Shown here piece after piece: positions 36,106 to 43,944 of a stretch of 64,000 nucleotides of DNA (its first letter is position 1; each line of letters opens with the position of its first letter). The translations under genes and the position numbers were made by a program. The notes under the pieces were generated by a model. The model was not told the origin of the DNA. It was given only the letters and a program-made list of their open reading frames with translations, and searched no databases. Source of the DNA: Candidatus Limnocylindrales bacterium (GTDB taxonomy: Bacteria; Moduliflexota; Moduliflexia; Moduliflexales; JAUQPW01); the NCBI GenBank assembly GCA_035559535.1, contig DATMBG010000043.1:1-64000 (forward strand). Direction: 5' to 3'.

Positions 36106-36894
36106 TTAATGGCCTGCCTTAAGTTCTTTCAGTTCAGAAATAAGTCCTTGCTGTCCAGCCAGATGATAAAATCGTCGAAGGCCTTCATATTCCTTAGAAC
36201 CCAATTTGTAGAGGATGGCAGAGGTTAGATAAGATTCATAAATATCCGGTGAACCTCCGTGGAGTTGGGCCCATTCCCGGGCAATTTCCGGGATATGTTC
36301 CAGTCCAACCTCCAGGCTTTGATAGAAGGCCTGGATCAAATCCTCGCGTAGAGAACCCAATTTAGCCGCCCAGAAGGCAAAAACGAAGGGAAGTCCGGTC
36401 CATTCTTGCCACTCCAGGGCTAAATCATACACATAAGGAAATTGCCGACGATAGAGGAAAGCCCGGTCTCCGATGATAAGCCCCCCTTGCCTTCCTCGAA
36501 TTTCTCCTTCGTATCCGGGTTTTCCAATGTGGAAAGAAAGGGATCGTTTATATTTACGGGCCAGCAGAATCTGGACCAGGGCATTGGAAGTTCGCGAGGA
36601 GTAATCTAAGATAACCGATTGAAGGGAAGAAATGGGGACTTCGGCCACCAACAGAACCGTTTGTACAGCTCCTCGGGCTGCAATTCCTATATCAGGAACC
36701 AGGGTCAAATCGGGAATACGTTGATACTCCAGGGAAGGGATCAATCCAATCTCACCGTTCCCTTCTATAAGGGCTTGGGCACACACACTGGGGATTTCAA
36801 AAGACAACTCATAACCGGCCGGGAGCATTCCTCGCTCCAGACCGTAGACTAAAGGTTTGGTATTCAGATAAGAAACAGCAATAATTCGGATCAT
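36106..36894 (-). CDS. mqnA: Chorismate dehydratase
   Basis: MqnA removes water from chorismate to give 3-[(1-carboxyvinyl)oxy]benzoate, the entry step of the futalosine pathway. The family N-terminus IAVSYLNTKPLVYGL is clear, and FEIPSVCAQALIEGNGEIGLIPSLEY follows in the usual place (shown here in parts: PSVCAQ, GEIGLIPS). I start at MIRIIAVSYLN (36894); the frame is open 11 codons further. The fold is periplasmic-binding-protein-like but cytoplasmic. Confidence 0.93.
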   Translation of the reverse strand: MIRIIAVSYLNTKPLVYGLERGMLPAGYELSFEIPSVCAQALIEGNGEIGLIPSLEYQRIPDLTLVPDIGIAARGAVQTVLLVAEVPISSLQSVILDYSSRTSNALVQILLARKYKRSLSFHIGKPGYEGEIRGRQGGLIIGDRAFLYRRQFPYVYDLALEWQEWTGLPFVFAFWAAKLGSLREDLIQAFYQSLEVGLEHIPEIAREWAQLHGGSPDIYESYLTSAILYKLGSKEYEGLRRFYHLAGQQGLISELKELKAGH

Positions 36895-37025
36895 GGGTCT
36901 GCTCTCCGGAGTCAGTAACTCCAGCAAAAGATAAGAAATCGCTATAAATCCTGGAGATTCTTGAAATCTCGAAAGTTTTAGCCTAACGATAGGGAATAAA
37001 CAATCAATAACCGATAACAGACGAC

Positions 37026-38150
37026 TTATGGAGTAGCTTCTGTCGGTTCCCCGAGATCTTCCACAACGCCGTACAGGCTGTCCCGTTCAATGGGATGACG
37101 TCCGGCCTCTCGGATAAGGCGGATGAGTTCCTCCCGGGTCATTTCCTGGGAAGTTTTGGCTCCGGCCATATGATAAATCTTTTCCTCTACCACCGTTCCA
37201 TCGATATCATCCACCCCATAACTTAGAGCCAGTTGAGCAACCTCTGGACCAATCATGATCCAATAGGCCTTGAGATGGGGAATATTATCCATCATTAATC
37301 GGCTTACTGCGTAAGTCTTAAGATCGTCTACCACAGAAGTTTGAGGGATGTGAGACATATCGTTGTTTTCATTGTGGAATTTGAGAGGAATAAAAGCGGT
37401 AAAGCCACCGGTTTCATCCTGAAGATCTCGAAGAGCCAGCATGTGGTGGAGCCGATGTTCATAGCGCTCGATGTGTCCATATAACATGGTACAGGTGGTA
37501 CGTATCCCTAGTTTGTGGGCAGTTCGATGTACTTCGAGCCATAACTCTTGATCAGCCTTGTCGGCACAGATCTGTTGACGGATCTCCGGATGAAAAATCT
37601 CGGCTCCTCCCCCCGGCATAGAATCCATACCGGCTTCCTTTAAGGTTCGTAGGGCCTGTTCAATGGTCATCTTAGAGCGTTTGGCCATATATGGAATCTC
37701 AACGGCTGTAAAAGTTTTTAGATGAAGTTCAGGGCGGATTTTCTTGATTCCCCGGAGCATCTCCGCATAATATTCAACCCCCAGCTTGGGATGAACCCCG
37801 TTTACAATATGAAGCTCATGAACAACCCGATTATCGTATTGGTGTACTTTACGATAAACGTCTTCCAGGGACATTTCATAACCGCCTTCCTGTCCGGGTT
37901 TCCTGGCAAAGGAACAAAAGCTACAACTGTAAATACAAATATTGGTACTGTTAATATGAAAATTCCGAATAAAATAAGCTTTATTTCCATGAAGTCGTTC
38001 CCGTACCAGGTTGGCCAGATATCCCAGCAGGTTTAAATTATCGCAATTAAAAAGCCGCAAACCTTCTTCAAAGTTGAGCCGTTTTCCTTCGTGGACTTTC
38101 TCAATAATATCTTTGTAACCGGGATAACGCTCGAATAGTATGGAAAGCAA
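37026..38150 (-). CDS. mqnE: Aminodeoxyfutalosine synthase
   Basis: Radical SAM enzyme that joins the MqnA product to the adenosyl group of SAM. CIYSCSFCSF (CxxxCxxC) lies near residue 72, LHIVNGVHPKLGVEYY near residue 113, and GMDSMPGGGAEIF near residue 175. The start appears to be TTG at 38150, with GAGGAGG close upstream. At 374 residues it is of normal size. Together with MqnA, MqnC, MqnD and the deaminase, only the futalosine hydrolase (MqnB) step is unrepresented here. Confidence 0.93.
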   Translation of the reverse strand: MLSILFERYPGYKDIIEKVHEGKRLNFEEGLRLFNCDNLNLLGYLANLVRERLHGNKAYFIRNFHINSTNICIYSCSFCSFARKPGQEGGYEMSLEDVYRKVHQYDNRVVHELHIVNGVHPKLGVEYYAEMLRGIKKIRPELHLKTFTAVEIPYMAKRSKMTIEQALRTLKEAGMDSMPGGGAEIFHPEIRQQICADKADQELWLEVHRTAHKLGIRTTCTMLYGHIERYEHRLHHMLALRDLQDETGGFTAFIPLKFHNENNDMSHIPQTSVVDDLKTYAVSRLMMDNIPHLKAYWIMIGPEVAQLALSYGVDDIDGTVVEEKIYHMAGAKTSQEMTREELIRLIREAGRHPIERDSLYGVVEDLGEPTEATP

Positions 38151-38166
38151 AGTTCCTCCTCAATAA

Positions 38167-38251
38167 AGAAGCAAGAGGACCAAGAACAAAGGGAAAAGGA
38201 AATTTTATTTTTGCCTTTTATCCTTTGCCTTTTATCCTTTGCCTTTTGCTA
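38167..38251. repeat. Heptamer-word hairpin repeat (gccttttatccttt type)
   Basis: The words gcctttt and atccttt alternate exactly at period 7 near 38210-38248, with a weaker complementary half (aaagggaaaagg) before it. It lies between mqnD and mqnE and touches the mqnD stop. Confidence 0.75.
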
Positions 38252-39082
38252 AAAAACGGTTACTTCCACCGGATGAGGGATGATTCCTTTCTGATAACCT
38301 TTTTCCAGGAAGAGTTGAATGGCTTTTCTTCCAGATTCCCCAAAATCCAGAGTTAACTCATTAACATACATACTTACAAATTTATCCGTCAACTTCGGTT
38401 TCAAGCCCCGGGCAAAGTTAGCCGCATAGACCAGTGCTTCTTCCCTGTGGGTAAGGGCATAATGGATACTCTGTTTCAAGTAAGCCGAAATTCGGGGGAT
38501 TAAATCCCAACCCAGATCTCGGCGAATCACATTTCCGCCCAACGGAAGTGGTAATCCGGTCTCTTCGTACCACCATTCTCCTAAATCGATGATTTTATGA
38601 AGTCCGAGATCTTTGTAAGTGAGCTGACCTTCGTGAATAAGAAGTCCTGCTTCACAAACCCCTTTCTGTACGGCCTCTAGAATTTTATCAAAGGGAATAA
38701 TTTGGTAGGTAAACTCAGGCTGGAAGAGCTTTAAAGCCAGATAGGCCGAGGTTTTAATCCCCGGGATAGCGATGGTTTTTCCGGCCAATTCCGAGGGAGG
38801 AAAAGGTTTAGAGGCAATAACCAGGGGACCATACCTTAAACCCATGCTGGCCCCTGAGGAAAGAAGGGCATATTTATCTGCAATATACGCATAGGCATGG
38901 AAGGAAATGGCAGTTAGATCATAGACTCCCTGAGTCGCTTTTTGATTAAGGGTCTCGATATCTTGGAGAATATGTTTAAAATGTAAATGGCCTGTATCTA
39001 TTTTCCCATGAGCCAGCGCATAAAACATGAAGGCATCATCGGAATCCGGACTATGGGCTATAGTAATTTCTCGAATGGACAT
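38249..39082 (-). CDS. mqnD: 1,4-dihydroxy-6-naphthoate synthase
   Basis: MqnD converts cyclic dehypoxanthine futalosine to 1,4-dihydroxy-6-naphthoate. The N-terminal IAHSPDSDDAFMFYALAHGK is diagnostic, and the catalytic-region His is in GLLIHEGQLTY near residue 145. 277 residues; fold as MqnA. A GGGAGG site lies before the ATG. First gene of the mqn series in transcription order. Confidence 0.95.
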   Translation of the reverse strand: MSIREITIAHSPDSDDAFMFYALAHGKIDTGHLHFKHILQDIETLNQKATQGVYDLTAISFHAYAYIADKYALLSSGASMGLRYGPLVIASKPFPPSELAGKTIAIPGIKTSAYLALKLFQPEFTYQIIPFDKILEAVQKGVCEAGLLIHEGQLTYKDLGLHKIIDLGEWWYEETGLPLPLGGNVIRRDLGWDLIPRISAYLKQSIHYALTHREEALVYAANFARGLKPKLTDKFVSMYVNELTLDFGESGRKAIQLFLEKGYQKGIIPHPVEVTVF

Positions 39083-39173
39083 AAGCTACCTCCCCACTTA
39101 TAAGGGTATGCTCCCCCCGGGGAACTGTCAACCATCTAAATGTTAGATTTCAGTTTTCCTGGGTAAACCTTAA

Positions 39174-40361
39174 CTAAATAACCCCCTCTTTTTTAAGAAG
39201 CGTCAGATCTTCCTGGCTCAAATTCAAAAGCTCTCTGAGAACTTCCTCCGTATGTTGTCCTATTTCAGGTGCCGAACCCTGGATATGGGAAGGGGTTCTC
39301 GAGAACTTGACCGGATGGGAAATCACTCGAACTTTGCCGATACCCGGGTGATCTAACTCGGTAATCATCCCTCGGACTTTGAGGTGGAGATCTTCGGCGA
39401 TTTCATCGATAGTGTTGAGAGGTCCTCCCGGGATACGATTTGCTTCTAAAATTTGGATCCATTGATCGGTCGTTTTTGTTTTGGTTATGGTGGTTAGAAG
39501 GGTTTCTAAAATTTTATGATGTTTGGTGCGAAGATCATTGGTTTTAAACCGCTCATCCTCTAAAAGATCTTCACGACCTATCGCTTTCAAGAACCTCTCC
39601 CATTGATCATTTTTGGAAATAGCCAGAACGATATAGCCATCTTGAGACGGGAATACCTGAAAAGGAGTAACCACCGGATGTCGAGTTCCCAGAGGTCCTG
39701 GAACTTCTCCGGTGGCAAAGTATCGGGAAAAAGCGTTCTCCAGTAGTGCAACCTGGGTATCCAGCATGGCCACGTCGATCATCTGTCCTTTTCCTGAATT
39801 GCTCCGCTCGTAGAGGGCTGCAAGTATTCCCAAAGCAGTAAATAGTCCGGCTCCCAGATCGGCTATCGAAAAACCAGCTCGAACCGGAGGACCTCCAGGT
39901 TCGCCTGTGATACTCAACGTTCCGGCCATCCCCTGAATAATAATATCATAGGCACCCCTTTGGGCGTAGGGTCCTGTTTGACCAAATCCTGAGCAGGCCG
40001 CATAAATGATCTTTGGGTTTACCTTTTTTATTTCCTCATAGCCTAATCCCAATTTATCCATAACGCCAGGCCTGAAATTCTCTAGAAGAATATCAGACTT
40101 TTCTGCGAGTTGTAACAGGATTTTTTTACCTCTAGGATCTTTTAAATTTAATGTAACACTTTTTTTTCCCCGATTGATACTTAAAAAGTAAGAACTCAAC
40201 CCTTGAATATAAGGGCCGTGCTTTCGGGTAGGATCTCCTTCACCTGGAATTTCTATCTTGAGCACCTCAGCTCCCATATCCGCAAGAAGCATACTCGCAA
40301 AAGGGCCTGCAAGAGCCCAGGTTAAATCTAAAACTCGAATAGAATGGAGGGGTCCTGGCAT
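39174..40361 (-). CDS. CaiB/BaiF-type (class III) CoA-transferase
   Basis: A 395-residue class III CoA-transferase that moves CoA between carboxylic acids. RVLDLTWALAGPFASMLLADMGAEV at the N-terminus is typical (key parts LDLTWALAGP, LADMGAEV), and the nucleophilic Asp is in IDVAMLDTQ near residue 200. ACSGFGQTGPY near residue 122 contacts CoA. Substrates vary widely in the family and cannot be told here. Stands alone between mqnD and a divergent regulator gene. Confidence 0.92.
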   Translation of the reverse strand: MPGPLHSIRVLDLTWALAGPFASMLLADMGAEVLKIEIPGEGDPTRKHGPYIQGLSSYFLSINRGKKSVTLNLKDPRGKKILLQLAEKSDILLENFRPGVMDKLGLGYEEIKKVNPKIIYAACSGFGQTGPYAQRGAYDIIIQGMAGTLSITGEPGGPPVRAGFSIADLGAGLFTALGILAALYERSNSGKGQMIDVAMLDTQVALLENAFSRYFATGEVPGPLGTRHPVVTPFQVFPSQDGYIVLAISKNDQWERFLKAIGREDLLEDERFKTNDLRTKHHKILETLLTTITKTKTTDQWIQILEANRIPGGPLNTIDEIAEDLHLKVRGMITELDHPGIGKVRVISHPVKFSRTPSHIQGSAPEIGQHTEEVLRELLNLSQEDLTLLKKEGVI

Positions 40362-40462
40362 AAGCGGATTATTTAACCGGCCATGAAGAGAAGAAAGGGT
40401 TAATGATTCCTTGTTAATTTAGACGATTTAGGGTAAAAAGTTTAAGAGTTAACACAAACTCC

Positions 40463-40492
40463 TTGACAAGAATCCTCTTTGTTTAGTATGTA
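40463..40492 (+). promoter_or_regulatory. Candidate sigma-70 promoter
   Basis: TTGACA (40463-40468), 18-base spacer, TATGTA (40487-40492), about 57 bases before the short histidine-kinase-like gene. Confidence 0.4.
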
Positions 40493-40548
40493 TTCTCTAG
40501 TATTTTATCCTTAAATTACAACTTCTACAAGCTTTCTTTAAAAAGAAA

Positions 40549-41067
40549 ATGGACGAAGAGATTATAGCCAGTTTCGTTCATGAGATCAATAATTCTTTGT
40601 ACGCTATTCAACTCTCTGTCAGCCATGCCTTAACAGATTTAGAACCGGAGAGAAAAACGCAATTGTTAGAAGGGGTCTTACAGCAAATAGATCAGATAGC
40701 CGACTTAACAAAAAAACTAAGGGATTTTTCCAGGTCTTCCCAGGAAATCTCGGAGATAGAGGTAAAAAGCTTCTTGAAAGAGATTATTTCTCTGTTAGCA
40801 CCCTATCTCAAGCGTAAACGTATTCAACTTAATACCCAATTCGAGGGGCCACCCCTTTTTATAAAAGCTAACTTGAATCAATTGAAAGAAGAATTTTTCA
40901 ATTTGATCAAGCGTATTGGCATAGGAGAAGTTGGAAAATCTTCTGGGCCCCAGGAGTTGGAAATAAAAGTAACCGACCAAGGAGATCAGGTAATTATAGA
41001 GGCGATGGGGCCAGAAGTACCGGCAGATCGATTTGCGATTAGTAAAAACCTAAGTTCGCAAATCTAA
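40549..41067 (+). CDS. Short histidine-kinase-like protein with degenerate ATPase domain
   Basis: A 172-residue protein. Its start resembles the dimerisation/phosphoacceptor domain: the H-box SFVHEINNSLYAIQL near residue 8 keeps the His. The second half resembles the HATPase domain but is cut down: the N-box equivalent is LKEEFFNLIKRIG, where an Asn would be expected, and a DQGD stretch replaces the G1 box; no G2 box or lid follows. Such a layout is close to ChpT-like phosphotransferases. No sensor or receiver domain is attached. A phosphotransfer protein is more likely than an active kinase. Confidence 0.65.
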   Translation: MDEEIIASFVHEINNSLYAIQLSVSHALTDLEPERKTQLLEGVLQQIDQIADLTKKLRDFSRSSQEISEIEVKSFLKEIISLLAPYLKRKRIQLNTQFEGPPLFIKANLNQLKEEFFNLIKRIGIGEVGKSSGPQELEIKVTDQGDQVIIEAMGPEVPADRFAISKNLSSQI

Positions 41068-41086
41068 GGAAGATAAGGGTCGATGT

Positions 41087-41377
41087 ATGGCTATAAGTAA
41101 AAGTAAAATTAAAAGGAAACGAACAAAATTAAAACAAAAATATAAACGAAGGAAAAAAATGCTAAAGCTCAGGAAGCAAGAAGCTGCAGCCATGGGCAGT
41201 CCAGAGGCCGGCACTTCGGAGGTTAAGCCCGAAGGAAAATCAGCCCAGAAATCGGCAGGTGAAGGAAGAGGCACTCCAAAGCCCGCGGGGTTTATTCAGG
41301 AAGAGGAGACTTCTATACCCGAAGAAGCTGGAGAGGTTACGCCTGAACCTGAAGAATCGGAATCTGAATCCGAGTAG
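41087..41377 (+). CDS. Small charged low-complexity protein
   Basis: A 96-residue reading frame beginning 19 bases after the previous stop. The N-terminal third is strongly basic (KSKIKRKRTKLKQKYKRRKK) and the C-terminal third acidic (PEPEESESESE). No known family. It could bind nucleic acid or simply be disordered. Its stop codon lies within a GTAGGGGC palindrome. Codon use looks natural but reality as a gene is uncertain. Confidence 0.45.
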   Translation: MAISKSKIKRKRTKLKQKYKRRKKMLKLRKQEAAAMGSPEAGTSEVKPEGKSAQKSAGEGRGTPKPAGFIQEEETSIPEEAGEVTPEPEESESESE

Positions 41378-41400
41378 GGGCATGGGCGCCATGCCCTTAC
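41374..41400. repeat. GTAGGGGC-type palindrome
   Basis: GTAGGGGCATGGGCGCCATGCCCTTAC forms a palindrome: arms GTAGGGGCATGG / CCATGCCCTTAC. The TAG inside GTAG is the stop codon of the preceding small gene. Confidence 0.7.
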
Positions 41401-41676
41401 TTAGGGGTTTCCTCAGAGCATTTAGCTTGAAATCAAGGGAGTATGGGAATTGGCCTGTACTCCCGCTTCTTTTTATTCCCATACTCCCCAAAGGGGTTAT
41501 TTGAAAACGAAAGGGAAGTTTTAGTGGGCTAAACGAGCTAAAGACTCCAGGTGACTTTTAGTTCCCTCCTGCCATCCTTAAGGTAAGGAGAAGACAAATC
41601 CATATTTATCCGTCCTTTTCAGGAAAATTTTTCCCCATCCTTCAGAATTCCTGGTAGTTCCCCTCAGCTTTAAGCC

Positions 41677-42597
41677 TTAAGGGGTTGTTGAGAGTCTCAG
41701 GTTAACAGGAATCTTTCCGTTATCCGAATCGATGTAGTATTTTTTAACCTTGGAGAGGATTTTTTCCATATATTCCAGATAAAGACGGGTTCGGGTAACA
41801 TCTGGAGACTTTTCATACTCTTTGAGAAATTCCTTAAAGCGGTTTGCTTCCCCGGTTGCTTCAGAAATCTTTTTTTCCTTATATCCTTGGGCTTCCAGCA
41901 AAAGGGATTGTGCTTCTCCACGGGTTTTAGGTAAAAGATTGTTTACGTAGCTATGGGCTTCGTTAATTTTTCTTTCCTTATCGGCCCTTGCATTGGAAAC
42001 ATCTTGAAAGGCCTGGACTACTGCCGGATCCAGATTAATACTCATAATATTTGCTGAAATTACATGAATACCACTCTTATAGCGATCCAGGGCTTCCTGG
42101 GTTTTTTGTTTCACAATATCTTGAATAAGTAAGCGTCCAGAAGTTAGTACCTCATCAACAGGTAAATTTAGAACGGTCTCTGTTAATATGGAAGCGGCAA
42201 CATTTTTTATGAGTTTCTGGGGATCTTCGACCTCAAAGAGAAATAAAGCCGGGTCTTGAATTACATACTGAAGGACCATGGCAATATTGAGGATATTGGT
42301 ATCTCCCGTCAGGAGTTCCATTCCCAGGGGAGATTCCTGACCCTGGCCTTCTGCAACCAGCTCGAATCCCACCCCTGTTTTCATAACGGCTGTGGTCTTG
42401 AGGGTATTCACCTGATCTACCGGCCAGGGGATTCGATAGTGCATTCCAGGCCCTAGGCGAGAACTTATAATCTTACCAAAGCGCCTGATGACTGCCTGTT
42501 CGTCGGGGGCAACGGTAAAAAAACCCGTGGATAAATACCCGGCCATCAGAACAAGGAAAAGGATTCCAACCAACTGAACTTTTCTTTTTTGGGTCAT
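41677..42597 (-). CDS. HflC/HflK-like SPFH protein
   Basis: A 306-residue band-7/SPFH protein with one N-terminal transmembrane helix (VQLVGILFLVLMAGYLSTGFF). The SPFH start EQAVIRRFGKIISSRLGPG is followed by HYRIPWPVDQV, the usual HflK/HflC signature. HflK and HflC form a large periplasm-facing assembly around FtsH in E. coli. Here it is the last of three adjacent SPFH genes on the minus strand, suggesting a multi-subunit assembly. No ftsH is in the window. Confidence 0.88.
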   Translation of the reverse strand: MTQKRKVQLVGILFLVLMAGYLSTGFFTVAPDEQAVIRRFGKIISSRLGPGMHYRIPWPVDQVNTLKTTAVMKTGVGFELVAEGQGQESPLGMELLTGDTNILNIAMVLQYVIQDPALFLFEVEDPQKLIKNVAASILTETVLNLPVDEVLTSGRLLIQDIVKQKTQEALDRYKSGIHVISANIMSINLDPAVVQAFQDVSNARADKERKINEAHSYVNNLLPKTRGEAQSLLLEAQGYKEKKISEATGEANRFKEFLKEYEKSPDVTRTRLYLEYMEKILSKVKKYYIDSDNGKIPVNLRLSTTP

Positions 42598-42770
42598 AAC
42601 GGGGCCTTGCGTAAAGGTTTATAGATAATACCTTGTAAAGCCTTGAACAATAAAGATTGTCATTGCGAGCCTTCCACTCCTCCAGGATGAGCCCGGCAAA
42701 GCAATCTTTTCTGTCAACGGGTTGTGTTTTGCTTCACCTGCCATAACAAGTTGAATCCATTAAAACCAGC
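42598..42770. repeat. ATTGCGAG-type interspersed repeat in intergenic gap
   Basis: Within this gap, 42657-42709 reads attgtcattgcgagcc ... ggcaaagcaatctttt, an inverted-repeat type common in many environmental bacterial genomes. No gene. Confidence 0.55.
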
Positions 42771-42906
42771 GTATCAAACAAGGACGTTTGACCTACTTTA
42801 AAAGGCGGTCAAAGTCCTCCTCTTTAAGTTGAGGGATTATCAGGTAGGTTAAACGTCTCGTTTGACATATCAGGATTACCCCCTTCAAACGAGACGTTTG
42901 ACCTAC
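42771..42906. repeat. GTAGGTCAAAC palindromes arranged as a 22-bp-arm inverted repeat
   Basis: One copy at 42771-42796, then 42843-42866 and 42884-42906. The last two form an inverted repeat matching at 21 of 22 positions (GTAGGTTAAACGTCTCG on the left). Located just after an HflK-like gene. Confidence 0.75.
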
Positions 42907-42915
42907 CAGGCCCGG

Positions 42916-43944
42916 CTATCTTACAGGGGCCTGGTCTTTCAAAGCCTCTTTCTTCTCGATAACAGGTTTCATTCCTTCAGGGTTATTAAGCAATTTAATT
43001 ACATCGGCATCGGAGGGAAAAAAGATCAAGGTTCGGGTATCAAAAATTTTCTCGTAAGCCTCCAGGGTTCTCAGGAACTTATAGAACTGAGGGTTATTGC
43101 GAAATGCTTCGGTATAGATTCGCATGGCTTCACTATCTCCTTGGGCCCGATAATTTTCCGCTTCTTTATAGGCTTCTGCTAGAATTTTTGTTTTCTCCCG
43201 TTCTGCCTCTGCGATGATACGAGCAGATTCCATCTCCCCCTCAGAGCGATACTTTGTTGCCATACGGCCACGTTCGGCCACCATACGTTCAAAAACGCTC
43301 TGTTTATTCTGTTCCGGGAAATTGAGGGCGACCAGGCGAACATCGGTGACTTCAATTCCGTAATTCCTGGCATTTTTTCGGGTATTCTCCAGGATTTGAG
43401 ATACAACCTTTCTAAACTGAAATTCTTCCGGTTGCGTAGAAATTAATGCATTTAAAGGATAGGTCCCCAAGGTAGAGCCGATTTCGGAAGATACCATATC
43501 GGCCAGTCGAATTTCTGCATGGGTTCTATCTATAAGGGTTTCCACAAATCTCTTGGGATCTCCCACCCGCCATAAAATGATATTGGAAATAGAAATATGA
43601 TTCTTGCTTTGGGTCAGATATTCCATACTGGGAGGTTGGAAGCTCATGAGGCTTCGGTTGACTTTTTGAACCTGATGAAAAGGTGCGGGGAGCTTTACAT
43701 GGAGGCCGGGTTCTGAAAGAACCCTTACGACTTTTCCAAATCGCTTGACCACGCCATATTCACTCACATCTACAGTAAAGAACATGGAATAGAGACAAAG
43801 CAGCCCTAGAACTCCCCCCAAGAAGTTAATTGATTTTTTAGTTCTGTTGGGGAGATGTCGGAAACGTAAGACCGTTTGTGACCAGAATCTTGTAAAGAAA
43901 TTCATTAAACTTTTAGGTTCCCAAGGGGTTGAGATATTTCTCAT
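42916..43944 (-). CDS. HflC/HflK-like SPFH protein
   Basis: A 342-residue SPFH protein with one transmembrane helix (INFLGGVLGLLCLYSMFF near residue 45), then EYGVVKRFGKVVRVLSEPGL and HVKLPAPFHQV. A coiled-coil-prone Glu/Arg/Ala-rich segment (SARIIAEAEREKTKILAEAY) lies near residue 240, as in stomatin-like proteins. Its ATG overlaps the TGA of the permease-SPFH fusion by four bases (ATGA), showing translational coupling and supporting this start. Confidence 0.88.
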   Translation of the reverse strand: MRNISTPWEPKSLMNFFTRFWSQTVLRFRHLPNRTKKSINFLGGVLGLLCLYSMFFTVDVSEYGVVKRFGKVVRVLSEPGLHVKLPAPFHQVQKVNRSLMSFQPPSMEYLTQSKNHISISNIILWRVGDPKRFVETLIDRTHAEIRLADMVSSEIGSTLGTYPLNALISTQPEEFQFRKVVSQILENTRKNARNYGIEVTDVRLVALNFPEQNKQSVFERMVAERGRMATKYRSEGEMESARIIAEAEREKTKILAEAYKEAENYRAQGDSEAMRIYTEAFRNNPQFYKFLRTLEAYEKIFDTRTLIFFPSDADVIKLLNNPEGMKPVIEKKEALKDQAPVR

